A stretch of DNA of 64,000 nt, taken from Tubiluchus corallicola. Its lineage: Eukaryota; Priapulida; Priapulimorpha; Priapulimorphida; Tubiluchidae. Below are positions 46,401-57,528 of the stretch, piece by piece. The stretch is taken from NCBI GenBank assembly GCA_030141605.1, contig JAQGDQ010000445.1:1-64000 (forward strand), read 5' to 3'. Numbering within the stretch: the stretch's first letter is position 1; every line of letters begins with the position of its first letter. A program made the translations under genes and the position numbers. Under the pieces are notes generated by a model. That model was not told where the DNA came from and made no database searches. It saw only the letters and a list, made by a program, of their open reading frames with translations.

Positions 46401-47470
46401 TCATTGGGTTAGTTGCTGGATTGACGACACTTGTGGTTATCCTCGTCGTAGTTGCCTTTGTTGTCTATCGGGTTTACAAGCAGCGCAAGAAGCCGTCATC
46501 CAGTCACCGGAGATACCAGAACCGGTTTAGCGTTGAAGAAATCTGCAATTCTCGCGACGGCTCGAGAACTAGCCTACCGGCCGGCATTCCAAATTTCAAC
46601 AACTTCCACAGCGTGGTCAACGTAACGAACAACCTGAACGTCACTCGACATTCGGACGTGTCGCATTCGGCTTCCAGCGGCAGAGGTTCGGCCGAAGATG
46701 CGGACATGGAGGACGAGGAGATCCGGCGGATCAACGAGACGAGCAGCGTACCGGATTCCGGAATGCACGTGGATGACGACACCTCCTCTGAGGCTTCTGT
46801 CCGTAACACTCAACAGTATTTGGCACGGTTTGGAATCAACACCACAAACGTGCCAGCCAGCCCGCCGGCCGGCAGCGACGACGGTGACGGGAGCGAGAAT
46901 AACAGCATGGACATCAGAGACTTGATGTATCCGCACGTGACGGATACGAGTAGGTGTAACAATCCTACCATTTATGATACCCTTCGCAGCAGCATCGACG
47001 GGTCCAGGCGTGCCGACGCCCATTATCCCAGCTGTGAAGAGGAACTTCCAGGAAACTATAATTGGGACTACTTATTGAATTGGGGCCCGCAGTTTCAGCC
47101 CATGGCACAAGTATTTCAAGAGATCGGCCAAATGAAGGATGAACCAAGCAAGACGAGTAAGCCAAAGCATGACAGTTCAACGCGACTGCACCAGTCATCA
47201 GCAGCGATAGCCGGTACTGCCACACCAAAGACAATCATGGGAGCCACTCAAGTGTATAACCTATCTCAGCAACCGAGGTCCTCTCTTGGCTATGCGTCGA
47301 GCGAAGATTCGATTCCGGCGTCGCCGACTTACCAAGCTCCGGCGTTATCTCACTTAACGACGCCGGTGAGTATGACTTCGCACAGTAGTTACGTTCCCGC
47401 TCCCGTGTGCAGGCCTCGGGCCATTGCCATCGAGGGCGTGCACGGCTCCGAGCCGGAGTTTGAAATATAG
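33840..47470 (+). CDS. ds: Dachsous protocadherin (gene span)
   Basis: Giant cell-surface cadherin, ligand of Fat in planar cell polarity and Hippo growth control. Coding exons: 33840-37496, 38946-39092, 39618-41687, 43075-43217 and 43699-47470; 9789 bp, 3262 aa, all phases agree. Signal peptide MVLAQKQRTSVVVFLCVLSL then CYGQ. I count 27 cadherin repeats from the DxND/DxNDNxP strand ends, the number typical of Dachsous; EC4, 5, 7, 12, 19, 21, 23 and 25-27 have degenerate calcium motifs. One membrane span (LVIGLVAGLTTLVVILVVVA, about 2905-2930) follows a short CEGCGIG linker. The ~330-residue tail carries SGRGSAED…DEEIRRINE, PDSGMHVD and YNWDYLLNWGPQFQPMAQVF (about 3124-3143), all recognisable in vertebrate DCHS1, and this decides Dachsous over Fat or other protocadherins. 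Odd: RRKRD (2842-2846), a furin-like site, in the last repeat. Length is close to human DCHS1 (about 3300). Confidence 0.97.
37497..38945. other. Dachsous intron 1
   Basis: AT-rich. Holds a hairpin-forming GGGTGTTCCC…GAACACCC near 37950 and the complete hAT-like MITE at 38322-38803. Confidence 0.7.
38322..38803 (+). mobile_element. hAT-like MITE, family C, complete, with 8-bp target duplication
   Basis: Ends CAGAGGTGTGCAAATT and AATTTGCACACCCCTG are inverted repeats. Both sides carry the same 8 bases, TTCTAGAG (38314-38321 and 38804-38811), the duplication length of hAT transposons. No transposase is encoded. Confidence 0.93.
38946..39092 (+). CDS. ds: Dachsous coding exon 2 (middle of EC12)
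   Basis: Acceptor TTGTTACAG, then VLAEDLDSDDNAQLTYYIES to SALDREQ; donor GTAGAA. 49 codons, phase 0 at both ends. Confidence 0.92.
39250..39570. repeat. Dispersed TTCGAAT-rich repeat (Dachsous intron 2)
   Basis: Many copies of ATTCGAAT/GAATTCGAAT words (AATGCGAATTCGAATCGAAT at 39284) in both orientations. A similar stretch lies at 53240-53400 (AACTGAATTCGAATTCGAAA). Probably a MITE or SINE family; ends not defined. Confidence 0.5.
39618..41687 (+). CDS. ds: Dachsous coding exon 3 (end of EC12 to start of EC19)
   Basis: Acceptor TTTTTGTAG, MEVYVLDIKVQDNGKPPLSS onward, ending …GQLIIQ at donor GTATGT (41688). 690 codons, phase 0. The internal ATG at 39618 is not a start. Confidence 0.95.
41915..42180. 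repeat. Dispersed repeat D, copy 2 (Dachsous intron 3)
   Basis: Matches 5815-6060 over GCAGCCATTTTGACATTTGA and AAATTACTGTATCTTGTCA. Confidence 0.6.
42254..42872 (+). mobile_element. MITE family B, copy 3 (Dachsous intron 3)
   Basis: Starts AAAGAAAGCAGGATGATTTT and ends TTGGGTCCGGTTTTGCTT; same orientation as copy 1 in the palmitoyltransferase. Confidence 0.8.
43075..43217 (+). CDS. ds: Dachsous coding exon 4 (middle of EC19)
   Basis: Acceptor AAACTTCAG, then VEASDADEGTNANIVYELTQ to AGLH plus two bases; donor GTGAGT at 43218. Confidence 0.92.
43290..43350 (+). repeat. tRNA-derived SINE head fragment (Dachsous intron 4)
   Basis: GCCAAGTGGTCAGGGCATTG TGCTTC resembles the D arm and A box of a tRNA. 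No B box follows in the expected place. An AATTA-rich simple repeat lies at 43550-43590. Confidence 0.45.
43699..47470 (+). CDS. ds: Dachsous coding exon 5 (end of EC19 to stop: EC20-27, membrane span, tail)
   Basis: Acceptor TTTACTTACAG ends at 43698; the first base completes the exon 4 codon (E), then LDVRATDQGRPPLST. Stop TAG at 47468. Confidence 0.95.
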
Positions 47471-48179
47471 TCAGCGATTTCGCTTCTCTCACAGATCAGT
47501 GACGGTCGTTTTAACCCTGTGTGATAATTGATAATCATTGTTATGCAAATTTGTTTTATAAAATAATGTTTACACCAAATTATGAAATAATGTCCTATTG
47601 TATTTCTAGCGTATATATTGGTTAGGAGGACCAAGAATTGCGATTCTTGCAAATGGTGCAATGATAATATGGGTTACAGCGTGAAATGGCTGTACATGTA
47701 ATTGACGTATGGTGCCTATATTACTCCTGGCACCTATGAAGGTGCCTACTTAGTTGAAGTATTTACGATACAGTATATTAGTGATAATTGTATATAAGCG
47801 CGTTCATGAAAAGTATTTTTAATACTGACCGCCGTCCACTGCGACAGATGCGTCTATTAAAACATTCGGGCACTTACAATTTTATGGCCACATTTAACAT
47901 TCTCATCTGACAAATATTTTAAAAAATGTTGTTGCGTAAAAGAACTTGGTTGAACATGTTGAAAAAATTATACATTGTTGAGAGTCGCACATTTTATTTT
48001 TATAAGCGCTTGTGAAAGTTGTAAGGTCGATGTCGCTTAGAAAAGTAGTCATAGGTTTTCTTGTTTGTGACTTTTTGTCTTTTCTACAGTTTTTGTTGAC
48101 TTTTGTCTTACTTTGCTTTTGTCAGAAAATTTAGTATACTTGTAAATGTTTTGGAATAGGCAAGATTGTTTTAAGTGAA
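47471..48179. other. Dachsous 3' region
   Basis: 3' UTR and flank, AT-rich. AATAAT occurs near 47563; no clear AATAAA was seen close to the stop. No gene recognised. Confidence 0.4.
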
Positions 48180-48181
48180 TA

Positions 48182-48490
48182 CAGTGTTCCCTCGCGACTT
48201 CGCAGTTCGTTTATCGCGGACGTGCTGTTTTGCGGGTTTTCAAAGAATATTATAAATCATAAAGAAATGCCATTTACAGTAAATAGCGTATTTATTCGGC
48301 GAATGAATACACACCAAAAACGAAATGTGGTACTTACACCCGTTTGAGATGCTACTTGCCAACGTGAGATTGTACACAACACACGAATGGTTGATTGATG
48401 GAAAGCGACCAACCAGAGAATGCTGCTCTGTATCCCAATCTCTGATTGGATCGCGGGTGGGCCTGGAACGCGATAAGTGAGGGAACACTG
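48182..48490. mobile_element. Pogo/Tigger-like MITE 1
   Basis: CAGTGTTCCCTCGCGACTTC at the left and TAAGTGAGGGAACACTG at the right, flanked by TA on both sides, as for Tc1/mariner/pogo insertion. Confidence 0.88.
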
Positions 48491-48629
48491 TAATTCGTAT
48501 ATCTTAAGCACAATGTTGTTGTACTGTAGTAAATTTAAAATGGAGATCAGACAACTGCAGTATTTTTTATCCTTGTCAACATTGTGTGTCTTCTTTCATC
48601 CGTGCATGCTATTGTATTTGCCTTTTATG

Positions 48630-48735
48630 TTAGATACTACCTGAAGCTGGGTGTGAACCCACCTTTTTACAAATGCACCTCAATAAATCTATGATACGCC
48701 AGCAAGGGTTCGATTCTCAGAAAATCCTTGTTTCA
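48630..48735. repeat. Possible tRNA-derived SINE
   Basis: Contains GGGTTCGATTCTC, a B-box-like word, near 48706, and an inverted one (GTGTGAACCCA) near 48652. No full tRNA fold was seen. Confidence 0.3.
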
Positions 48736-48963
48736 TTACTACGTAAGTTTTTTGTGATTGCTTTGTGTCATTATTACTATTATTATTAGTGCCTGTTTTA
48801 ATGCTTTATTACGTGCACCGTGTACAGAGCACGAATTTTTACATTGTGTTCAGTGATATTATTCTCTCCTGCATTTATATTTTTGCTGATATCTTCTATT
48901 TGTTTCATAGATTGTTTCAATGCAAACTTGTAGTGTATTGTTAAAAATGTTTAGAAGTACACA

Positions 48964-49472
48964 CAGTCAACCTCGGATATAAGGGACACCTCCGGACCGG
49001 AAAAAATCTTCCCAAATCGTTAAGTCAGACCGAGGGTGTATCTAAACCTGTACTTTTCTGTACTTTTACCCATATTTTTATAGATTATTGCTACACATAC
49101 AGTGCAAACGGTATGTAGGAAGCTTCTTCAGTGATGCGAGATGTATGTGACCACGGAAACCAAGCTGTTCGAAGGCCGAGTTTGCAAAAAATTGAGGTTA
49201 AAATTAGATCAATTTCGCTTTGATCATAAGATGCCTTATATGTGAGGTAATTTACCTGGGTTTCTATTACGCGGGAGCTGAAGATAGTGTCCGTTATATG
49301 CGAGATAATTCACCTGGGTTTCTATTACGCGGGAGCTGAAGATAGTGTCCCTTACCTTGCATACGAAGATTTTTACATGGGGAAAATGTTACGAAAAATC
49401 GGGACCGGTGTTGGTGGTCCTTTATGAGCGAGTGTCCCGTATAAGAAAGCACCTTATATCCGAGGTTGACTG
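48964..49472. mobile_element. Pogo-like MITE 2
   Basis: CAGTCAACCTCGGATATAAG at the left and CTTATATCCGAGGTTGACTG at the right. TA follows the right end. Internally duplicated segment TTCTATTACGCGGGAGCTGA at about 49263 and 49320. Confidence 0.85.
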
Positions 49473-50563
49473 TACATTGTTCAAGATTTCAAGGCTTGTG
49501 TCTATTCTGTGTAGTAACATTCCATTACAGAGGAATAATTTTATTCTAGTGTTGAACATGTTAGCATTTAGTTAAACAGGGTAACTTCTAATTCAAGTGC
49601 ACATTTTAGATTCTCCCTATAAGGAATTCTAAACTGCTCCTGTTGCATGATATACTTATAATAGAAACTCACTGTGTTTAAATACTCAAGATATTGGTTG
49701 TTTTTAAAGTCTAGTGAAACCCATTTCAAGTTTTTAACTTTGATCGAGAGATTTTTTATTATATTTTTGAGAAGTTGTATTTTCGTGCCTTATTGCGAAT
49801 AATTGAGCCATTGTAGAATAATTGCCTGTTTTATTGTATATTCTTTGCCCATGTTTATAGCGTTTAATGTTTTGTAGATCATGTTGTAGTCGAGATTAAT
49901 TGAAACTTTGTCTTGCGAGCTTTCAAAGTTTGCAGCATCATTCAGTTGTGTTTTAAAGTATAACAAACATCGTGTTGTTCAACATTTTTACAGTAATTTG
50001 TGTAATTGATAAATTTCTTGCCATTCCATTTACATTTTTGCTAAAACAGTAAAAGACGTGGATGGATCACTAATGTGGCTCTATAGAAAAGATATTTTGA
50101 TTGCCTTCTTTGATGCATAATACTAAATTCCGTGTCTTTACACTAGAAACAAGTAAATTTGTGTATATAGTTGGTCCGTCCACAACTTCTATACTTGTTT
50201 AACATTCCTGTAAAAAACTTATTTCTTTGAGACACATGCTCTTTCCTTGATCTTACATAACCGTCCATTTTTGTAAGAATTATGTGTGAAGTCCCACCTA
50301 TTATAGCTTTGTGAGATTTTTTGACATACATATAATAAACCGCTTGTACAGAATTATTTGTACTTTGTACTGGAGTATATATTTGGAGTGAGTGGTACAT
50401 AGCCAGGACTGGACCACACACTAATTCGCCTGAACTCATTTATTCATGATATATTTCAGCGACATTTACGTATTTTTAAAAAAAAATATCACTATTTTAC
50501 TATTTATTGCAAACCAAACTAGCACATATTTCAACAACACCAAAAAAACTGATTTTTACCCAA
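49473..50563. other. Intergenic
   Basis: AT-rich, no gene or repeat recognised. Confidence 0.5.
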
Positions 50564-50565
50564 TA

Positions 50566-50894
50566 CAGCAGTCAACCCTCATTAAACCGGACTAATTGGG
50601 GGGGGGGGGGGGCTGGTCCGGTTTAGCCTATTGTCCGATATGCCTATATATGGTCTATATTATACAGGAATAATCACCTTAATAAGGCCTATATACATTG
50701 CACTATATACTATACTGTACATTACTTTAAAATAGCTAACCTGTGAGGATAAAGAAATTATTGTACAGTTGGTTGGCCGTGTTGTGTTTAGCGCTCCGGC
50801 TCGGAGGGAAATCGGTCAGTTTCCTTTACTACGGATGACGTCCGTCTTATCCGATATCCGGGCTAACGGGGTCCGGTTTAACGAGGGTCGACTG
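50566..50894. mobile_element. Pogo-like MITE 3
   Basis: CAGTCAACCCTCATTAAACC GGA at the left (preceded by an extra CAG) and TCCGGTTTAACGAGGGTCGA CTG at the right, flanked by TA. A run of about 14 G lies at 50598. Confidence 0.88.
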
Positions 50895-51914
50895 TATTAC
50901 CAAAGCTGACTTAGGCAGCAGTCTAAACAGCTTTTAAGACAATCCTGACCTTACGCATAGTTGTTTTAAAAACAATATTTTTTACCAATTCCTAAATAAC
51001 AGTGCAAAATTAGATTATTGGTCTAATAGCATTGGAGTAGTTTTTCAAACATTTTATTTTGTTCAGTGAATTAAATCATTATCGGTAAATCGGTGAACCG
51101 CTGAATGACCTTTTCAGTAACTGATCCATATTGACAATCTGTTATCGACGTGGCATTTGAAAATGTCACAATTTCAGCAAAGAGAATAGTGAGGATTTTT
51201 TGCTCAATATGTGGAAGTTGGAATTGTACATTATAGTTAGGTGCTGCCATCTATGGGCTAATCCTGTTACATTCTACCAGCTAACTTACCCTCAGTATAA
51301 TTGTATGGTCGAGTGAATGCAGTGAATGTTCTCTCCCTATTTTAACAGTAATGGTTGTTGTGAAGCTTGTGTAAGTCTGCATAGGTCAAGTCCTATACCT
51401 ATACATACTGACTGTTTTTGCTTTCCAGTCTCTCTCAGTGTTCAGTGCAGCAGTCATGCTACTCATGTGTCTGTAGTTTTAATAAACACTTTTCTGTTGT
51501 GTGCAGTGCAAATATGTATTATAGATTTTTATTCCTATTCATACTTCTGTGCCTAAACTCAATCATAACAAAGTGAGTGAACAACAACTTCAGAATGACT
51601 TTCACACAATATTACATAATGAACATGTAAATAAAATGAAGCAAGAGACAAGAAAAGAAATTGACCGGTGATGGGGAAAGCAGCTGGTACCCGCTAAAGC
51701 AAAGACATGGCTGACATGGCTTTAGTTCACTTCACACACAAACATCTGATTGTTTTGACCAGTTATGGCCATGTTCACGCAACAATCTACCCGAACAAAA
51801 ATATCGTGCAGTGACTTTTGTGATTTTTATGCACTGATTGTTGGGTGAACAAAACCATAACTGATCAAACCTTTGCAGAAGTTTGTGTCTGAATGAAGAC
51901 ACGTCTTTGCTTAA
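50895..51914. other. Intergenic
   Basis: AT-rich; short frames only; no gene recognised. Confidence 0.5.
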
Positions 51915-52366
51915 CCCTTTCATACCCATTGTATCCCGTGGGATATGAGAATATTTTCTGCCTTTAAAATTAATAAAATTTTAAAACTGACAGTTATTTG
52001 ATCTGTTAATAGTTATTTTGATTTAAGCCAATAATAATAGACTAAAAATGGTGATAAAATGACAAACTAAAAAATCTACATAGCATAAAAAACTGCGCAA
52101 GGTACAGTACTTTAGAGATGACTTTGTACAGATCAGCATAGCACACATACTAAATGTCTTAAATACTTTAAAAAATTATCAGCAGTTGCAAAATGAAGCA
52201 CATTTTATGCTTCCACTGAGTATCCCGTGGGATACAGGCTATATTTAGCACGCGGGCACAGATAGAAAAAAATAATTATTATGTGTATACAAGATGGACA
52301 TACTGGACAAAAGTACCAAGCCAAAAAGTTATTTCTTTGTAAAAAATTAATTTGGGACTGAAAGGG
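51915..52366. mobile_element. PiggyBac-like MITE
   Basis: CCCTTTCA at the left and TGAAAGGG at the right, flanked on both sides by TTAA (51911 and 52367), the piggyBac target. Each end also has a palindrome TATCCCGTGGGATA (51932 and about 52222). 452 bp, no transposase. Confidence 0.9.
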
Positions 52367-52370
52367 TTAA

Positions 52371-53453
52371 ATGGATGCTAGTTGCTATTTTCATCAATTA
52401 TTTGCTAACACTTGTAAATCGGTTTTAAAATCCACAAAATGGAATTTGAAGCCATTGCTACAAATACCAAAGTACTAAAGGGCCTCCTTAAGACTTTTAT
52501 TGAACAATTTTAAAAACTTACATCATGTATGCAGTGGTAGTCTGACGAAGACATAATTATTTACACGAGAACGACGAACAGCACAATCATTTTTAGCTTC
52601 TGCAACTTCTGTTTCACAACAGACAAACTACCCGTCTCAAAATCATAAACTAAAAGCAAATCTACCACCAAAAATCTATTTTTTGCCACAAATGCAAATG
52701 TTTTTTTTGGAGAATAGCTTTCCCTCGTCTCCAATCTACATGTACTTTGCCCAGAATTAATGATCAAATTCATCACATCTTGCAAGAAACAGGTTTAATG
52801 TAGAACATCAGGAAAATAGTTCCTTCACATACAAATTTCAAACAAATGTCTGTATTTCCCAAAAGTGGGCGTAAAAATTTTGGCAAAAGTGTACTTCTAA
52901 AAGCTGTTCTCAAGAGTGGCTGAGGAAAAAGCCCCTAGCAACCCCTGCATTAATACGGTTACGGGAGGAGCTCTACGTACCGTACCACTTATGGTACCTT
53001 GCGGCTTATAATTACACTGTATCAATCACAGACAAAACATTTTCAAATTCAACTCGAGCAAGTTTTTTTAGTTTGAATTCTGCTTGAAACTAAAGTTATA
53101 GATGCGAATAATTCAGTACTTCAAGTACATACATTCTTTCTCTAAAAACGTTTGAAACATCAAGCAATTAGCACAATTTTGCTGCAATTTCTGCATTTAA
53201 TTTTTACACGAATTAATAGTGTTTTTACTTCAGAACAAAATCAAGTAATATGCAGAACCTTGGCGAGACGTCTTTTTACAAGTGATTCAAAAATGTTTAA
53301 AACTGAATTCGAATTCGAAAATGCTGAAATTCGATCTGATTCGAGTTCAAAAGCGATCCAAATTCGCTTTTTCATAGAGAGTGCTCACCCCCTACTAACC
53401 GGTGATTTATGAGTACATTTGGTAACAGCTCTGCAGGTAATTCTTGAGAATTA
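52371..53453. other. Nup160 3' flank
   Basis: Contains the Nup160 3' UTR on the minus strand (a candidate minus AATAAA lies near 52496) and the TTCGAAT-rich repeat at 53240-53400. No other gene recognised. Confidence 0.45.
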
Positions 53454-56400
53454 TCAAGTAACCAAAGACTCATTCTTAATTATCTGACCTGAGACTTTAC
53501 GTACAGTATGCATGTATTCAGTTAACCGTTCTTGTAAGAGCTCGTACAATTTTTCGTATGAGGGATCAACTTGCACATCTTTCAATGCCCTAAGCAACTG
53601 ATCTATAGCAGTGTACGGCAACCACACGGCAGGAAAGCTCGCATGCAAGCTGTTCTTCAATGCAAAATGTTCTTTTCCCTTCCCAAGGACGGCTTCAATG
53701 TAATGCAATAAAAGGTATCCTGCCGACTTGAGCATGTCATAGTTGACATAAAGTTGAAGCAATTGTGCTGGATTTTTCAACTTGTACGATGCCACGAGCC
53801 AATGTGGCAGCGAAACGCCCAGGGATAGGAGACGGACTGCAATGCACTGGTGGTACCGTGTTCCTCGCGGCTCCTCATACTTGTCCAAGTACACAGAGAG
53901 CAACTTCCATGCCTGATTGGTTGATGTCGTCTCCTTCGAAAAGTAATCGCAGCTGATGTCATTCATGTCGAGCCAATTCCAAGCCTGAGCAGTGAACTCA
54001 TTATCGCCCTGCATAAAGTAAGAGCTATTCTGTGACAATCTAATACAGCGCAACGCTAAATCTTCAAACACCGGGTTCAACGATAGCTTAAACACGCGGC
54101 ACATCTGTATGGAGGCATCGAACATGCCTTCGCTACACAACAATGCAACAGTTTCTTCTGCGCTGATCAAACGATCTAATGCAAAAGCAGGATCAGAGCT
54201 GATTACCGCCAGTTTCAGCCGTGCACTGACAAGTAAGTACTCTTTCTCAATGTCGTTCAAATCAAGTACTGTGATCCTGCTCTTGCGGGAGTCGTTTTTG
54301 GTTACATTAGTCTCGGGACCCGTTGTCTCACTCACAGGACAGGCGACCCAAGCGTATTTTTCATCAATTAGCTGCAGTGCATTCAATGATGCAAGATAAC
54401 ACTTTGCCTGCTTTCGTAAGCCGTCGATACCGGACACTTCGCGAGCCAACCTCGTGCCATACTCATACATTACGGTCGCAGCTTTGCGATAATTCCCACG
54501 AAATACGTGGAAGGAATATAGAAGATCGTAATATCCATACGTCATCAAATCAGCCGAGCGAGCTCTAGCTTCTAACAAGCTAACTACCTCGGTCTGTAAG
54601 TCAACATACGGGAACTCGACTAATGTTTTCAGCTGCTTGCGTTCGCATAGGATAATAATGAGCTGCCGAAGACAGTCTTTTTTCCTAGCAGGGTCAGGAT
54701 TATCGATCATGGCGCTGTACGCTTGAGCATAATGTTCCAGTTCAAGATGATACTTGAACACCAACGACCACAAAGTGGGCGCATTATCGTCCATTCCAGA
54801 ACTGGCCTGAATGGCCGACATGGCCAACTTGATCACCATTTCGGGCAAACAGAATTGCTCGTACAGCTGTATCACTTTCAACGTGTAAAGCGATTTGAGA
54901 TGATCCGCTGACTCCGGTGCCACTTCGTCATCGAATCCGAGAAGTTTGGTTTTCAAAAACTTCTCGTCTTCAATGCCTTCCCTTGCAGAAACGTATAAGT
55001 CAAACGCTTTGGCAGGTTCATTCAGATTTAGATGACAAAGAGCGCGGAAAAATGTTCTTGAAGCAACATTCCACTCACACCAATCTAACAATGTGAGCAA
55101 ATCCTTCAACGAAGCATACTGACACTTCATTGCCAGAAACTCTGGGAATGTAAACCCCTTGCTGATTGGCCACATAATTTGACTAATGAGGTTAACTAAA
55201 CCAAGGAGACATCCATTCCAACTAACGCAGTGCCCTTCTGGGACAAACCCATTCTGAATTAGTAGACCCCGTCCTAAAGATCCGCCGACACCATCTGTGA
55301 ACAGCTCTGCTAGTGTGACGCTGTCCTCGAATTTGTTTGTCTGCACCCTGTTCACGTTCTCCGAAATCTGCAACGCACGAAACTGTCTCAAATTTGATTC
55401 GAGTGCAGAAGCGTCGACTGTGGCAGACAGTGCGCGCCCAACCCAGTAAAGACTATAAGATGCCAAAAGAATGTCTGAAAGGTAATTAACGTGTTGCGAC
55501 TTGATCAAAAAAGTGGTTTCAGGTGAAAGATCGCACTGGTCCGATATCTTCGTTACCAACGACAACAAGATGAACAAATCGCGGCAAATGCAAAACCTGA
55601 CCGAAGCAAGCTGGACGAAGCTAACTCCAAGTAAATGAAGACATTTTTTACTGGAGAACAAACGACGCGATGGATGATGTCTTGACACGTCGCACAAAGC
55701 TCCGTCCACCTGAAGGCCTTCCGGATATCCCTTGGCCAGGTCAAGCAGCAGCAACAAACAATCTAAGGCTTCAACAAAATGGTTCATATTCTCAATGTTT
55801 CTAGCAATAAAATGCAAAGTCTCTTTCGTTTGAGCAAGCACACTCTTAGCTGTTACGTCGGCTACTATTTTGGCAGTAACATCAGCAGGTGACTTACCCG
55901 CCTCCATTTCAGCTGCAAACTGAATGTAAGCATTACTGTGCAAAACGCAGGCCGATGCAACACGTCTCGTGCAACCAACCAATGTAGCTATCTCATGACT
56001 GTGTTTCTGGTCGCTTTCGGCAAAGCACAGACCATAGCACGGATCAATTTTTCCTAAAGTATCGCTCAAAAAAATACCTTCAAGGAAATCACACGGTCGT
56101 AAATATGACAAACAATGTTTTTTAATAAGACACACCAAACCAGTGCGATCGTCCACAGTAAGACCTATCGGCAAGTTTGCCACCTGATTGTACTGCACAC
56201 AAAAAGAATAGAACTTCTTCCAGGCTTCTAACCGAGCCACACAAATTTCGTCAGGTCCGTCATAACCGTCCACCTTCAATGTTCTTGCATCGTCTTCCAC
56301 AACGCTAATAAGTTCTTCTTTCAAATGCGTAACATCGACTACGTCGGTTAATGGTGAAACGCCTTTGGATTTCTTCATCAAATTAACGGCTTTCAAAAGA

Positions 56401-57528
56401 GAGTGCGTGGAGAAGGAGCCAGGTTGAAAGATGCGCTCTAAAAACCTCTTTGCCGGATCTTTGCCAGAGCTAGTAGGTCCCTCTTCGTCTTCCATAGGAG
56501 TAAGAAATACAGCAACCTCTTGGACAGGTACACTGCCTTCGTAGCGGTTGCACCGCACCGTCGCATTTCCATCACTATCAGTCCACAAACTCCACAAATG
56601 CGTGCCATTTAAATCGAAATCAATCAGTTCATCGAGCGTCCCGCACACTGTTGCGACGTGATTCAATTCATATTGCCCGGATACTACGCTTGGCCGCACT
56701 ATGACAAATGTGGACCGATCTTTAAAACACAAGTAAATGGCTAAATAAATAGTCTTCCTTTGAACGGAGACATACTTGCGCAATTGATGAGGCTGCGTGC
56801 CAGGCAAAACGTGCTGCGAATTATCAGAAAGAAACTCTAATATATCTTTCGCCATAACACAGTTTTGCTCATCTGACAGCCATAACCGAATCTTTAGGTC
56901 ATTACACAGTGAGAATATTAGAATATGATTAAGCGTATGGTGAATACACAGGCTGCTTGTGGCTTCGCTATCTTCCAAGCCTCGTCTCATCAATGACGGA
57001 ACAAAACCTGTCCACAGCCGTTGCATAACTGAACTCGTCTGCAACTCATACTGAGTCACCACCCCTTGAATGCCGCTAGGTGGCAACTTCACCACAAGAA
57101 TAGACCCTTTGGGGATAGCCACGGCAAATAATGCTTCTTCCGTGCTGGTCAAGCAGGAGGCTGATGCGCTCGGAATGCAACGCGCGCCCATTCCACTGTA
57201 CTCCAGAAACGCATAATTCGCTGCATTTTGAAAGTTCACAGAGCTCAACGATGATTCAGAAAATATCGACAAGACGTTATGCTCGGAGATCTGAGGCAGA
57301 CTTTGACCTTGTCTCGGAATTCTGCTCGGATGCGAGAACGTCAGCCGGTGGACGCTGGAAATTGTGATAACGAGCACAACGATGTGGCTGTTCGTTTCGC
57401 TGATGGTGACGCTATTTAAAACAGCGCTACCATCAAACTTGTAACGTACGATGCTGTCGACAAGGTTGTAGTCTAACGAATGTTCTTCTAATTCTAGCAC
57501 ATCATTGCATGCTCGCCAAGTGATAAAT
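53454..57528 (-). CDS. Nup160: Nup160 coding exon 2
   Basis: Acceptor (minus) TCTTTATTTTAG ends at 57529; the first base completes AGA (R), then FITWRACNDV. Runs 4075 bp without an intron to TGA at 53456-53454. Confidence 0.96.
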
